Position numbers and translations under genes: made by a program
Source: Spongiibacter thalassae
GTDB taxonomy: Bacteria > Pseudomonadota > Gammaproteobacteria > Pseudomonadales > Spongiibacteraceae
NCBI RefSeq assembly: GCF_012272835.1
Contig: NZ_JAAWWK010000003.1
Span: 310,001-374,000 of the forward strand
Direction: 5' to 3'
DNA length: 64,000 nucleotides
Part shown: positions 1-9,876 of the stretch, one piece after another
Position numbering within the stretch: position 1 is the stretch's first letter
Layout of the letters: each line of letters begins with the position of its first letter
The notes under the pieces: generated by a model
What the model saw: the letters and a program-made list of their open reading frames with translations, nothing else
Told to the model about the DNA's origin: nothing
Database searches by the model: none

Positions 1-2085
1 TCGACGCTGGAATATCTTGCCCATGTCGCTGGTCGAGTGCTGGCGGAAACCAGTGTGCTGCCCCATATCAACGCGGGATGTATGACCGATGAGGAAATCG
101 CCCTGTTGCGTCCGGTATCAGCGTCGATGGGTATCATGCTGGAAACCGCCAGCGACCGCCTTGGCGAAAAGGGCATGCCCCACTATGGCTCGCCGGATAA
201 AGTTCCGGCGCGACGGCTGGAAACCATAGATCGGGCCGGTGCGGCGGCGGTGCCCTTTACCTCGGGTATTTTGATCGGCATTGGTGAAACCCGCCGAGAG
301 CGGGTTGAATCGCTGCTGGCCCTGCGTCAACTGCAGCAGCGTCACGGTCATTTGCAGGAAATCATTATTCAGAACTTTCGGGCAAAGCCGGGTACTCAAA
401 TGGCCGAATCGCCCGAGCCGGATCTGCAAGAACTGGTGTGGACGATTGCCATTGCGCGGCTGATTTTCGGTGCGCGAATGAGCCTTCAGGCACCGCCGAA
501 CCTGAGCCCGGGTGTGCTGCCACAATTAATTGCCGCAGGTATTAACGATTGGGGCGGGGTATCACCGATGACCCCGGACTACGTTAATCCCGAGGCGCCG
601 TGGCCTGAGGTGGAGCGTCTGACCCGGGAAACCGCCCAGTGCGGCAAGTTCCTGCATCAGCGCTTGACGGTTTACCCCCGCTACGTGAGAGATAGCGCCA
701 CCTGGCTTGCGCCCGAGGTGCGCTCACGGGTGCTTGCCCATTGCGACGGCGAAGGTATGCCCCGGGAAGATAGCTGGCTTACCGGCTCCGGGCGGGGCTT
801 GCCGAACCGTGACCGGGAATGGCTTGAGCGGGCAGGGCAGCTTTCTGCCCCTTTGAATATCAGCCCAGCGATTGCCACTGTCCTCGACCGGGCCAGCTCG
901 GTGCAGGGTGCCAATGAGCTGTCGGTGGCGGATATTGAAGTGCTGTTCAGCGCCAGGAATGATGACTTCGCTGCAGTGTGTCGTGCAGCAGACCAGCTCC
1001 GGCAACAGCGCTGTGGTGAGACAGTCAGCTACGTGGTCAACCGCAATATCAATTACACCAACGTGTGCTACTTCAAGTGCCAGTTTTGCGCCTTCTCCAA
1101 GGGTAAGCTGAGCGAGAATTTGCGCGGCCGCCCCTATGACCTCAGCGCTGAGGAAATCTCCCGCCGTGCCTGCGAAGCCTGGGAGCGGGGCGCCAGTGAA
1201 TTATGTCTACAGGGCGGAATTCACCCGGAATATACCGGCCAGACCTATCTGGATATTGTACACACTCTGCGCAGGGCAACCCCGGGTGCCCATATTCACG
1301 CCTTCTCCCCGCTTGAAGTCTGGCAGGGCGCACAGACACTGGGGGTCACACTGGCGGAGTTTCTCCAGCGCCTGAAAGCCGCGGGACTGGATTCCATGCC
1401 CGGTACCGCTGCCGAGATACTGGACGACACCGTGCGCGCGGAGTTATGCCCGGACAAAATCAATACCGCCCAGTGGCTGGAGGTGATGGAGGCCAGCCAC
1501 CGTGTGGGGTTGCGCACGACGGCGACAATTATGTTCGGCCACATTGACAATTATCAGAGCTGGGCGCGCCACCTGGTGTCAATCCGCGATTTACAGCGCC
1601 GTACAGGCGGTTTTACCGAATTTGTGCCGCTGCCCTTCGTTGCCAGCGAATCGCCGATTTATCTCAAGGGCAGGGCACGGCGCGGCCCGACCCTGCGCGA
1701 AGCGTTGCTGATGCACGCGGTGGCGCGGCTGGTATTTCACGGCACCATCGACAATATTCAGGCCTCCTGGGTAAAAATGGGGGTGGAAGGCGTGCAAGCT
1801 TGTCTTCATGCCGGGGCCAATGATGTCGGCGGCACGTTGATGAATGAAACCATAACCCGTGCAGCGGGTGCGCAGCACGGGCAGGAAATGAGCCCGCAGG
1901 CCTTTGAACAGTTAATTACTGCGGCTGGACGGCGGGCCCGGCCCCGCAACACCTTGTACGGCGACGCTGATCCTGCACAATTGCGCCGGGCGCGCCAGGC
2001 CCGGCCTCTGCAGCCACCAGAGAATACCCCGGCAAGCCGTTACGAACGCGAAAAGCTTGTAACTGACATCATTGCCACTGCATAG
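1..2085 (+). CDS. fbiC: FO synthase (CofG-CofH fusion), 5' end outside window
   Basis: Radical-SAM enzyme that makes FO (7,8-didemethyl-8-hydroxy-5-deazariboflavin), the chromophore of coenzyme F420, from tyrosine and 5-amino-6-ribitylamino-uracil. The reading frame is open from base 1, so the N-terminus and the CofG CX3CX2C cluster lie to the left. The first ~230 visible residues match CofG (GILIGIGETR, IIIQNFRAKPGT). The second half matches CofH, with its own CX3CX2C cluster (CYFKCQFC, Cys codons at 1066, 1078 and 1087) and the NINYTN lead-in. The fused order CofG then CofH is that of actinobacterial FbiC; archaea and cyanobacteria use two proteins. No other F420 gene is visible to the right. 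Family identity is strong; use of F420 by this organism is inference. Confidence 0.93.
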   Translation, partial: STLEYLAHVAGRVLAETSVLPHINAGCMTDEEIALLRPVSASMGIMLETASDRLGEKGMPHYGSPDKVPARRLETIDRAGAAAVPFTSGILIGIGETRRERVESLLALRQLQQRHGHLQEIIIQNFRAKPGTQMAESPEPDLQELVWTIAIARLIFGARMSLQAPPNLSPGVLPQLIAAGINDWGGVSPMTPDYVNPEAPWPEVERLTRETAQCGKFLHQRLTVYPRYVRDSATWLAPEVRSRVLAHCDGEGMPREDSWLTGSGRGLPNRDREWLERAGQLSAPLNISPAIATVLDRASSVQGANELSVADIEVLFSARNDDFAAVCRAADQLRQQRCGETVSYVVNRNINYTNVCYFKCQFCAFSKGKLSENLRGRPYDLSAEEISRRACEAWERGASELCLQGGIHPEYTGQTYLDIVHTLRRATPGAHIHAFSPLEVWQGAQTLGVTLAEFLQRLKAAGLDSMPGTAAEILDDTVRAELCPDKINTAQWLEVMEASHRVGLRTTATIMFGHIDNYQSWARHLVSIRDLQRRTGGFTEFVPLPFVASESPIYLKGRARRGPTLREALLMHAVARLVFHGTIDNIQASWVKMGVEGVQACLHAGANDVGGTLMNETITRAAGAQHGQEMSPQAFEQLITAAGRRARPRNTLYGDADPAQLRRARQARPLQPPENTPASRYEREKLVTDIIATA

Positions 2086-2185
2086 TGTCCCGGGCCGGCA
2101 CCGACGCTAACGGATAAAACCTGATTCAGTCCCGGCCAACTCTTAATGTTTTTGTCTCATATCATTCGTAAGGCAATGAATATCC

Positions 2186-3070
2186 ATGCTTTCTTATGTT
2201 TTCCCACTCTTCCCGGTCATGTTGCCAGTGCTGTTGTGTGCGATGGTTGGTGTGATCTGGGTGCGCACTGCCCAGCCCTACAACCAGGAGTTTGTGCGGC
2301 GCATGGTAATGTGGATCAGTGCTCCGGCGCTGGTGCTTTCAACCCTCGTCGAAGTCGATATCGGTATTGACCGATTACAGCAAATTGTTTTGGCAACCCT
2401 GGTGATGCTGGCATTCTCGGTGGTGATCGCCATGTTGTTCTGTCTGGTGGCAGGTTGGTCTCTGCGGGATTTTGTCGTGGCGTTGACCATTGGTAATACC
2501 GGCAATATGGGAATGCCGGTCTGCCTGTTTGCCTTCGGCCAGGAGGGGCTGGCACTGGCGGTCGGGCTGTTTTTGATCAGTATGGGTTGTCACTTTTCCA
2601 TCGGCATAGCGGTGCTCAATGGCCGCGCCGCGGTGAAGGCCGTGTGCAGTTCCCCCGTGGTATACGCCGGTGTGCTGGCAGCCATAATTATTGCGTATGA
2701 GCTGAGTGTCCCCAAAACAATAACCAACACCCTGGAAATTCTCGGCGGAATGGCTATTCCGCTGATGCTGGTCACTCTTGGAGTGTCTCTGGGCGGACTG
2801 CGCGTTGCCCAAACCGGCGAGGCCGTTGTGCTGGGTGTCGCGCGGATGGTGGTAGGGATCGGCGCGGCTCTGGCTACGGTCTGGTGTCTTGAACTGGAGG
2901 GGACTATTGCGAAAGTGGTGCTTGTACAGGGGGCAATGCCGGCGGCTATATTCAATTATTTGCTGGCGGTGCAGTACCAGCGGTCGCCGCAGGCGGTAGC
3001 GGGTATGGTGGTCAGCTCCACACTGATGAGCTTTGTGACTGTTCCGGTGATGCTGCTGTTTATCGCTTGA
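2186..3070 (+). CDS. AEC-family (auxin efflux carrier type) permease
   Basis: Integral inner-membrane transporter of about 294 residues, the usual length for AEC-family bacterial proteins. It is almost wholly hydrophobic, with about ten predicted membrane segments in two halves. The mid-protein segment TIGNTGNMGMPVCLFAFG is the conserved AEC signature (N-x-G-x-M-G-x-P). Bacterial members export organic acids such as malate or malonate, but the substrate cannot be read from sequence. It starts 100 bases after fbiC on the same strand and could be co-transcribed; no terminator is obvious between them. A longer +1-frame reading starting at 2146 is not coding. Confidence 0.85.
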   Translation: MLSYVFPLFPVMLPVLLCAMVGVIWVRTAQPYNQEFVRRMVMWISAPALVLSTLVEVDIGIDRLQQIVLATLVMLAFSVVIAMLFCLVAGWSLRDFVVALTIGNTGNMGMPVCLFAFGQEGLALAVGLFLISMGCHFSIGIAVLNGRAAVKAVCSSPVVYAGVLAAIIIAYELSVPKTITNTLEILGGMAIPLMLVTLGVSLGGLRVAQTGEAVVLGVARMVVGIGAALATVWCLELEGTIAKVVLVQGAMPAAIFNYLLAVQYQRSPQAVAGMVVSSTLMSFVTVPVMLLFIA

Positions 3071-3109
3071 TGCTTTTGCGCCGCGGGTAATCCCGCGGCG
3101 CGACAGGGT

Positions 3110-3595
3110 CTAACGCACGATAATTTTCTTTTTAATGCGCGCGATTTCCGCTTCCAGCTTCTGATAAATCGCCTTCACGTCGATATCTGCCCCGACCGCC
3201 GCTCGCGCGGATATCTGGGTCACCGGGAAAATCACCTCGTCCTTGTCGGGGATTTCCAGCGCGCGGCTGCGGCCCTTGTCGTCGATGTAAACCACCCAGC
3301 GCAGGCGATGTTCGCGGCGCAGGTGTTCACCCATAATAATACCCATGGCCTGTAACTTGGTGGTCTCGTCACCGTCGAGCAGGCGGCGGTCAAGGATTTC
3401 CTGCATCACGGCAAGATCGCTGTCCCGACCCTGGCCAAAGCTTCGACCAATTTTACTGCGGGCAAAACTGTTGATCTCCTCCTTGCGCACTTCCATGTAC
3501 TGCTCATCCATCGGTGAAATCGAATACACCTTCCATTGCTGGGCGTTGGCGACTAACGCCGCGGTGCACAGTACCACTAACGATAGAAATCTCAT
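3110..3595 (-). CDS. DUF3806 domain-containing secreted protein
   Basis: 161-residue protein with an N-terminal signal peptide (about residues 1-18, cleavage after VANA), so probably periplasmic. The rest matches the DUF3806 family as I know it: a helical start with ARSKIGRSFGQGRDSDL, the block LQAMGIIMGEHL, then RWVVYIDDKGRSRALEIP and FPVTQISARAAVGADIDV. No function is established for the family. It stands alone, convergent with the AEC permease. An imperfect inverted repeat at 3646-3653/3678-3685 lies in the 220-base gap upstream, shared with dapA. Confidence 0.75.
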   Translation of the reverse strand: MRFLSLVVLCTAALVANAQQWKVYSISPMDEQYMEVRKEEINSFARSKIGRSFGQGRDSDLAVMQEILDRRLLDGDETTKLQAMGIIMGEHLRREHRLRWVVYIDDKGRSRALEIPDKDEVIFPVTQISARAAVGADIDVKAIYQKLEAEIARIKKKIIVR

Positions 3596-3816
3596 GGCTA
3601 AGCTCCCCTGAAACCTTGAACACAGGATCTATTGTACTCTTTATTCGCGGCGATGGCGGCCCGACCGGGAATGCCCGTCGCCGCGTAATTCACTATGCTT
3701 TGACGCTTTGTTTCAACGATTGTTTCTTTATTGTGGTGGTGGTGCGATTTCTCCCTTGAGCTGGACTGCGCAGGCCAGTACCATTGGCGGCTTGCACCGA
3801 TTTTGGAGATTCACTG

Positions 3817-4695
3817 ATGATTTCTGGCAGTATTGTTGCCTTAGTTACTCCCATGCACCTGGATGGCAGCGTAGACTGGCAGGCATTGTCACGGCTGATT
3901 GACTGGCATATCGAACAGGGCACAGACGGTATCGTTGCGGTGGGCACCTCAGGTGAATCCGCGACACTGGCCATGGATGAGCACAAAATGGTCATCAAGG
4001 CCTGTGTCGACCAGGTTGCCGGTCGGATCAAGGTAATTGCCGGAACTGGCGCCAACTCGACTACCGAGGCGATTGAGCTGACCGACGTCGCCCGGGACGT
4101 GGGCGCCGACGCCTGTCTGCTGGTAACGCCGTATTACAACAAGCCGACGCAAGAGGGCTTGTACCAGCACTATATGGCAATCGCGAACACCGTCGATATT
4201 CCGCAAATTCTCTACAATGTTCCCGGACGCACCGCCTGTGATATGCAGAACGCGACCGTAATCCGGCTGGCGGAACACCCCAATATTATCGCGATCAAAG
4301 ACGCCACCGGCGATATCGCTCGAGGCAAGGAGCTGATCGATGCCGTCGGCGAGCGTCTGGCGGTGCTCTCCGGTGACGATGCCACGGCGATGGAATTGAT
4401 GTTACAAGGCGGCAAAGGGAATATCTCTGTGACCGCAAACGTTGCACCTGCAGCGATGAAGCAACTGTGTGACGCGGCGATGGCCGGCGACCGCGACCGC
4501 GCAACGGCGGTCAATGCCAATTTGCTGGCCTTGCATGAGCGACTGTTCGTTGAGTCCAACCCCATCCCGGTAAAATGGGCAATGGCAGAAATGGGGCTCA
4601 TGGAAAACGGAATTCGTTTACCCCTGACGCCGTTGAGTGAAAGTGCCCACCCACAAGTGCGGGAAGCGCTGACCCTGGCCGGCTTGCTGAAGTAA
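3817..4695 (+). CDS. dapA: 4-hydroxy-tetrahydrodipicolinate synthase
   Basis: Condenses pyruvate with aspartate semialdehyde, the first step committed to lysine and meso-diaminopimelate. The 292-residue chain is the normal length. The Schiff-base Lys161 lies in IAIKDATGD and Tyr133 in ILYNVPGRT, at the same numbers as in E. coli DapA. The GTSGES pyruvate-binding motif is also present. I chose ATG 3817 because GGAG at 3805-3808 is well spaced before it; a TTG 33 bases upstream is less likely. It heads the dapA-bamC-metallohydrolase-purC cluster, an order conserved in Pseudomonas. No lysine riboswitch is visible upstream. Confidence 0.97.
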   Translation: MISGSIVALVTPMHLDGSVDWQALSRLIDWHIEQGTDGIVAVGTSGESATLAMDEHKMVIKACVDQVAGRIKVIAGTGANSTTEAIELTDVARDVGADACLLVTPYYNKPTQEGLYQHYMAIANTVDIPQILYNVPGRTACDMQNATVIRLAEHPNIIAIKDATGDIARGKELIDAVGERLAVLSGDDATAMELMLQGGKGNISVTANVAPAAMKQLCDAAMAGDRDRATAVNANLLALHERLFVESNPIPVKWAMAEMGLMENGIRLPLTPLSESAHPQVREALTLAGLLK

Positions 4696-4752
4696 ACTCA
4701 GCGAAATCTGGCCCGGCGACGAGCCTTCCAAATAATCTGTGCGTTGAGATAA

Positions 4753-5769
4753 GTGAAAAAACCCATGAGTTCCAGCACTGTAAAATACTCGATAGTTGTA
4801 GTCAGTTTGCTTGCGATGAGCGCCTGTGGTGCCTTCCGCGACCGGTCCCACGACTATCGCCGCGCCGAACTGAGCAAGCCCCTTGAATTACCACCGGGGG
4901 TCGAGTCCGACGCCCTCGGTGACCGCTACGTGGTGCCTGGCATAGAGTCCCATACGGTTTTGCCCGGGGAATTCTCCTTGCCGCGGCCGGAACCCCTCAC
5001 TAAAAACGTGGGTACTGCCGAAGTAAAAATTCAAAAACTGGACGACCAGCGTTGGATACTCCTGGACGGTACGCCCAATCAGGTCTGGCCGCGAGTGCGT
5101 GCCTTCCTTGATCGCGCCGGGCTGAAATTGGGCGATATCGATGGCGAGCAGGGCATTATGGAAACCGAGTGGCGGGAAACCGAACCCGGTGCACCGCTGG
5201 AGCGCTTCCGCTTCGTCCTCGATCAGGGCGTTCAGGTGGGTACCAGTGAAATACACGTGTTGGTGCAAAACCGCCCCGGCGAGGATTTCCCCGAGGTGTC
5301 TACCGACCTGCAGCGTGAAGACCAGATGGTAAGAGTGCTGGCGCAATATCTGGCGGACAGCGAAGCTCAGGGTACGGTGTCGATTCTCGCCCGTCGCGGG
5401 GGCAGCGAGAGCAAGGGTAAGATCTTCCTGGAAGGCGAAGAAGGCAATCACTACCTGCGCCTGTTCCTACCCAACGAGCGGGCATGGGCGGCACTGGGAC
5501 TGGCCTTGACCAAAGCGGGCTTTGAAATAGAAGACGCGTCTCCGGCGGTGAACAAGTACTGGCTCAGTTACATCGACCCCGAAGAGGAGCTTGGCTGGTT
5601 TTCCCGCATGATTGGCGCCGATCGCCGCAAGCGCAGCCGCTACGTGGTTGAAATGAAGATGCTCGGCGAATTCGAGAGCGTAATTCTGCTCAACTACCAG
5701 AAGGGCCGCCGTCTGCGCAACGATGAGCGGGAAGCTCTGTTGAAGCGGATTATGGGATTCCTGCACTGA
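4753..5769 (+). CDS. bamC: Outer membrane assembly lipoprotein BamC
   Basis: Lipoprotein subunit of the BAM complex that inserts beta-barrel proteins into the outer membrane (older names NlpB, DapX). A hydrophobic leader ends in a lipobox (LLAMSAC), with the lipid-bearing Cys near residue 25. An extended N-terminal stretch then leads to two helix-grip domains (about 110-210 and 230-335), as in BamC. The start is a GTG at 4753 giving MKK; ATG 4765 is an alternative that also keeps the signal peptide. It sits 57 bases after dapA, its usual neighbour, and its TGA overlaps the next ATG by one base, which suggests translational coupling. Confidence 0.92.
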   Translation: MKKPMSSSTVKYSIVVVSLLAMSACGAFRDRSHDYRRAELSKPLELPPGVESDALGDRYVVPGIESHTVLPGEFSLPRPEPLTKNVGTAEVKIQKLDDQRWILLDGTPNQVWPRVRAFLDRAGLKLGDIDGEQGIMETEWRETEPGAPLERFRFVLDQGVQVGTSEIHVLVQNRPGEDFPEVSTDLQREDQMVRVLAQYLADSEAQGTVSILARRGGSESKGKIFLEGEEGNHYLRLFLPNERAWAALGLALTKAGFEIEDASPAVNKYWLSYIDPEEELGWFSRMIGADRRKRSRYVVEMKMLGEFESVILLNYQKGRRLRNDEREALLKRIMGFLH

Positions 5770-6527
5770 TGCGTTTTGCCTCGCTGGGTAGTGGCAGCAA
5801 AGGTAACGCCACCCTGGTCGAGACAGCGAATGCCTGCATCCTGATTGACTGTGGATTTACCATTAAAGAAACTGTGCGGCGCATGGCTCGGCTGGGCCGG
5901 GCGCCAACAGATCTCAGCGCTATTCTGGTCACCCACGAGCACAGCGACCATATTAAGGGGGTGATGCCGCTGGCCCGCCGGTACAATATCCCGGTTTACA
6001 GCAGCTTTGGCACGGCAGAACACGGCGATATGCGTAATTCGCCGCTCTGGTCATGTTTGCCACTCGGGGTGCATGTCGAAATTGCCGGTTTAGATGTATT
6101 GCCGGTAGCAGTGCCCCACGACGCCCGCGAGCCGTGTCAGTTTGTCTTTCGCACACAGAAAAAATCCTTCGGCCTGCTCACGGATTTAGGTAGTATTACG
6201 CCCTTCGTCAGGGAGCACTACAGCGAGTGCGATGCGCTGTTGCTTGAGTGCAATCACGACGTGTCGATGCTCAGGGCCGGGCCTTATCCGCCGTCTTTGA
6301 AACGGCGAGTCGGTGGCGACTGGGGGCACTTGAACAACCATCAGGCAGCGTCGCTGCTCAAAGAGGTAAACCTCGGGCGCCTGCAGCATATTGTGATGGC
6401 TCACCTGAGTGAAAAAAACAATACTCCAGTGCTTGCCAAGGCAGCAGTGGAGCCCGTTTTGGCCGACAGCGGGGCGCTGCTGTGGGCCGATCAAGAAGCC
6501 GGATTCGACTGGCTGGAAATCGCGTAG
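5769..6527 (+). CDS. MBL-fold metallohydrolase (YycJ/WalJ-like)
   Basis: Metallo-beta-lactamase-fold hydrolase of 252 residues. The metal-binding motif THEHSDH is at residues 55-61, preceded by [13 protein letters not shown] and the LIDCG strand that start YycJ-type enzymes. Further metal ligands are likely in VPHDA and in LLECNHD. It is cytosolic, with no signal peptide. The family is related to nucleases of the RNase Z/5'-exonuclease group, but the substrate is not settled. It is coupled to bamC by a TGATG overlap and precedes purC by 17 bases, the same order as in Pseudomonas. Confidence 0.87.
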   Translation: MRFASLGSGSKGNATLVETANACILIDCGFTIKETVRRMARLGRAPTDLSAILVTHEHSDHIKGVMPLARRYNIPVYSSFGTAEHGDMRNSPLWSCLPLGVHVEIAGLDVLPVAVPHDAREPCQFVFRTQKKSFGLLTDLGSITPFVREHYSECDALLLECNHDVSMLRAGPYPPSLKRRVGGDWGHLNNHQAASLLKEVNLGRLQHIVMAHLSEKNNTPVLAKAAVEPVLADSGALLWADQEAGFDWLEIA

Positions 6528-6544
6528 CGCGAGAGAGGACAACC

Positions 6545-7264
6545 ATGGAAAAACGCGAAGAATTGTATTCGGGAAAGGCAAAATCGGTTTTCAAAACCGA
6601 CGATCCGGATCGCTTTATTCTCACCTTCAGAAACGATACCTCGGCCTTTGACGGCGTGAAGGTGGAACAGCTTGACCGCAAAGGCATGGTCAACAACAAG
6701 TTCAACGCTTTTATCATGGAAAAGCTTCAGCAAGCCGGGGTACCCACCCATTTCGAAGGCCTGCTCAATGACAACGAGGCACTGGTCAAGCGCCTGGATA
6801 TGTTCCCAATCGAATGCGTTGTGCGCAATATCGCTGCGGGCTCCATCGTTAAGCGACTCGGTGTGACCGAGGGGCAAGAGCTAACGCCGCCGACCTTTGA
6901 AACCTTTTTGAAGGACGACGCCCTGCATGACCCGATGATTAACGAGTCGCATATTCGCAGTTTTGGCTGGGCGACCGATGCCCAGATGGCCAGGATGCGT
7001 GAACTGACTTATCAGGTGAACGACATCCTCAAGGCATTGTTCCTGGACGCAGGGATGTTGTTGGTCGACTACAAGCTGGAATTCGGGGTGTTCAGCGACG
7101 GCGAAATTTATCTCGGTGACGAGTTTTCACCGGACGGTTGTCGCATCTGGGACAAGGAAACCCGTGAAAAACTCGATAAAGACCGGTTTCGCCAGGATCT
7201 CGGCAATGTGGTAGAGTCCTACGAATTGGTAGGTCGTCGATTGGGAATGAATTTCGACGACTGA
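6545..7264 (+). CDS. purC: Phosphoribosylaminoimidazole-succinocarboxamide synthase
   Basis: SAICAR synthetase: ATP-dependent joining of CAIR and aspartate in purine biosynthesis. It has 239 residues, the usual bacterial length. Recognisable blocks are [10 protein letters not shown] at the N-terminus (ATP-binding loop), RNIAAGS, and [21 protein letters not shown] near residues 175-200. ATG 6545 is chosen because GAGAGGA sits just upstream; an upstream in-frame ATG at 6482 lies inside the preceding gene. It closes the dapA-bamC-MBL-purC cluster. A GC-rich hairpin (7274-7281/7291-7298) follows the stop but lacks a T-run. Confidence 0.97.
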   Translation: MEKREELYSGKAKSVFKTDDPDRFILTFRNDTSAFDGVKVEQLDRKGMVNNKFNAFIMEKLQQAGVPTHFEGLLNDNEALVKRLDMFPIECVVRNIAAGSIVKRLGVTEGQELTPPTFETFLKDDALHDPMINESHIRSFGWATDAQMARMRELTYQVNDILKALFLDAGMLLVDYKLEFGVFSDGEIYLGDEFSPDGCRIWDKETREKLDKDRFRQDLGNVVESYELVGRRLGMNFDD

Positions 7265-7315
7265 TAAGCTGTGCCGCAGCGCGCAAATGCCGCTGCGGGA
7301 CCACTGAGAAACGCG

Positions 7316-7612
7316 ATGAAGGTCCGTTCTACTATCAGCAGAACCTATCCCCGAGCTCTGGTGGCAGTGCTGCTCGCACTGTCCCTGCTCTGGTCGTCGC
7401 TATTGCAGGCGGAACACATCCACCTTGCGGAACACAGCTCGGTAGAAGAGTCGCTGCTGTGTCAGCACAGTGTCTCAGCGGCGGTGTCCGCGGCCACTGT
7501 CATGGCAGCAGTGGCCTTTGTCGATCTGGTTGTGGGCGCTGCCCCGGTCGCACATCAGGCAAACGCCGCCCTTGTACTCCCTCCTGTTCGCGCCCCTCCT
7601 GTTAAATCTTGA
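7316..7612 (+). CDS. Small exported His-containing protein upstream of TonB receptor
   Basis: 98-residue protein with a clear signal peptide (positively charged start, hydrophobic core ALVAVLLALSLLWSSLL, cleavage near LQA). The mature part opens with AEHIHLAEHSS, giving three His in nine residues, then a single Cys-His (CQHS) and a second hydrophobic stretch. I do not recognise a named family, although small DUF2946-like proteins of this shape often accompany metal-uptake receptors. It lies 65 bases before the TonB receptor on the same strand, so a joint role in metal handling is a reasonable inference. ATG 7316 is preferred over a GTG 45 bases upstream because it starts the signal peptide. 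Confidence 0.65.
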   Translation: MKVRSTISRTYPRALVAVLLALSLLWSSLLQAEHIHLAEHSSVEESLLCQHSVSAAVSAATVMAAVAFVDLVVGAAPVAHQANAALVLPPVRAPPVKS

Positions 7613-7677
7613 ATATCCACTAATTCGATTAGCGCAGCGATTGCTGCGATGGTTTTCAATATTTACAGGATCATTCC

Positions 7678-9846
7678 ATGAAATCTGTCTATACCCTTGT
7701 GGGCGCTATTGCTTCAGCGGCCTTGCCAGCTTATGCCCAAAATATCAGTGAAAGCGAAACAGCTCCTGCCCACAGTCAGTCACATCGGCCCGCCCTTGAG
7801 CACGTTCTGGTATCCATGCCAGCCCATAAAAAAGAGGCAAAGACCGCGCTGCCAATCTACCGCCTGGACGGTGATGAATTACAGCGGGCAGCGGCGCAAA
7901 ACCTTGGTGATACCCTGGCTGGCCAGCCAGGTGTGAACAGCGCCAGTTTTGGCCCGGCGGTGGGACAGCCAGTGATCAGGGGACATATGGGGCCGCGGGT
8001 TCAGGTATTGCAAAACAGCCTGCCAACCCTCGATGTATCCAGTAACAGCGCCGATCACGCGGTGTCAGTCGAACCCTTGTTGGCCGATAGTATTGAGGTG
8101 CTGCGTGGCCCCGCGAGTCTGCTGTACGGTGGCGGCGCCATCGGCGGCGTAGTCAATATTATCGACGGTGCCATTCCCAGTCGTCATGTAGAGGGTATCG
8201 AAGGCGCGGCGGAAGTGCGCCATAGCTCGGTGAGTGATGGGCGCACGGCAGTGTCACGCCTTGACGCAGGGTCGGGCCAGTGGACCATCCACCTGGATGC
8301 CCTTTATCGCGATTGGGGCAGCCCGGACATACCGGGGCTGGCGGTCAATACGCGCACCGCCGACGCAGAGGAATTGGAAGAGAGCAGTCGCGGTGTTTTG
8401 GCAAATGTCGATGGCCGCAGCCGTCAGCATGCCCTCGGCACAGCCTACCATTTCAGTGATGGCGGCGAAGATCGAGGCTATATCGGCCTGAGTTTTCGCG
8501 AGCTGACCAGCAACTACGGCATTCCCGCCGGTGTACATGCCGAGCACGGTGAGCACGACGACGAGGAGCATGGTGAAGAGGAACATCATGACGAAGAGCA
8601 CCATGAAGACGAGCACAGCGAAGAGGGTCTGAGAATCGACCTGGTTCAGCGCCGCTGGGAGGCGGCGGGAGACCTTCATTTGGACGGTTTCTGGGAATTG
8701 TTGCGCTGGCGCTGGACCCACAGTGATTACCAACACGTCGAGCTGGAGCCACACGAAGAGGGAGAAAGCACTGTAGGCACACGCTTTGAGCGCAAAGGTC
8801 AGGCGGCGCGCCTTGAACTCGCCCATGCTGAATGGGGGCCGCTACACGGGGTCGTTGGTGTGCAATGGCAGAACACGCGCTTTTCCGCCCAGGGAGACGA
8901 GGCCTTTGTACCGCCCAGCGAGCAGGAGTTGCTTGGCATTTTTGTCGCGGAAGATTTTCATTTCTACCGCTGGCAATTTGAAGTGGGGCTGCGTGCGGAT
9001 CTCGACCGGCTAAGTGCAGAGGGGCGGCCACAGCAGGAGTTTTTTGGCAGCAGTGCCTCTGTAGCCGCGCTCTACGATATCACCGACAACTGGCTGGTAG
9101 CGGCCTCCTGGTCCCAATCCCGTCGGGCGGCGACTGCGGAAGAACGCTATTCCAATATTGCCGCACCAGCGGGGGAGTTGGTGGTACATGGCGCGACCGG
9201 TGTTATCGAGGTGGGCGACCAGGATCTCGGTCATGAAACCTCGGACAATTACGAGGTAAAGCTGCAGCTCAGCTATCCGCGAGTAAGCGGAGATGTAACG
9301 GCTTATTACAATGATTTTGCCAATTACATCTATCTGCAGCACACCGAAGAGGTACAGGAAGAAACATCGATCTATCGTTATCGCCAGAATGATGCCACCT
9401 TTCATGGCGTGGAATATCAATTTGACTGGCTCCTGACGGATGGTGGTGACGCCGGGCAGTTCAGCCTCGGCGTCTTTGGTGACCGCATCAACGCCAGCCT
9501 CAATGACGGTGAATGGTTGCCGCGACTCCCACCCCGTAGCGACGGCCTTCGGCTGGCATTCTCGCGCAAGCTGGCAAAGGGTTTGCTCACAGCCGACACC
9601 AGCTGGGTACGGGTGAATGCTCAGCGACGACAGCCGCTGAATGAGTCTGCGACGGCCGGTTACCACCGTCTCGATGCGAGTGTTGCTTGGTCGAGTCAAT
9701 TCGGCGATACGGACTACACTCTGTTTGTGAAGGGGCGGAACCTGGGCAATGAGGAAATCCGCAACAGCACGTCATTTATCCGTGATGTGGCGCCGGAGCC
9801 AGGGCGCAATATCGAGCTGGGAATGCGGGTAAATTTTGGTTCCTGA
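7678..9846 (+). CDS. TonB-dependent receptor, ZnuD-like (probable zinc uptake)
   Basis: Outer-membrane receptor of 722 residues: signal peptide (1-20, ending AYAQN), plug domain (about 45-170, with GDTLAGQPGVNSASFGPAVGQ split over plug strands and LRGPASLLYGGGAIGGVVN), then a 22-strand barrel ending in the expected aromatic-poor NFGS terminus. About residues 283-315 form one extracellular loop extremely rich in His, Asp and Glu (nt 8525-8625). ZnuD of Neisseria and Acinetobacter carries such a loop for zinc capture, so zinc is the likely substrate; heme or copper are alternatives. No Zur or Fur box was seen upstream. The preceding small His-rich gene may belong to the same transcript. Confidence 0.85.
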   Translation: MKSVYTLVGAIASAALPAYAQNISESETAPAHSQSHRPALEHVLVSMPAHKKEAKTALPIYRLDGDELQRAAAQNLGDTLAGQPGVNSASFGPAVGQPVIRGHMGPRVQVLQNSLPTLDVSSNSADHAVSVEPLLADSIEVLRGPASLLYGGGAIGGVVNIIDGAIPSRHVEGIEGAAEVRHSSVSDGRTAVSRLDAGSGQWTIHLDALYRDWGSPDIPGLAVNTRTADAEELEESSRGVLANVDGRSRQHALGTAYHFSDGGEDRGYIGLSFRELTSNYGIPAGVHAEHGEHDDEEHGEEEHHDEEHHEDEHSEEGLRIDLVQRRWEAAGDLHLDGFWELLRWRWTHSDYQHVELEPHEEGESTVGTRFERKGQAARLELAHAEWGPLHGVVGVQWQNTRFSAQGDEAFVPPSEQELLGIFVAEDFHFYRWQFEVGLRADLDRLSAEGRPQQEFFGSSASVAALYDITDNWLVAASWSQSRRAATAEERYSNIAAPAGELVVHGATGVIEVGDQDLGHETSDNYEVKLQLSYPRVSGDVTAYYNDFANYIYLQHTEEVQEETSIYRYRQNDATFHGVEYQFDWLLTDGGDAGQFSLGVFGDRINASLNDGEWLPRLPPRSDGLRLAFSRKLAKGLLTADTSWVRVNAQRRQPLNESATAGYHRLDASVAWSSQFGDTDYTLFVKGRNLGNEEIRNSTSFIRDVAPEPGRNIELGMRVNFGS

Positions 9847-9876
9847 TATATCGCAGGGCGCCGGCGTCTCTCAGCG

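Noticed and set aside
7274-7298. GC hairpin after purC as a terminator
   Set aside because: 8-bp stem but no T-run on either strand, so kept only as a remark.
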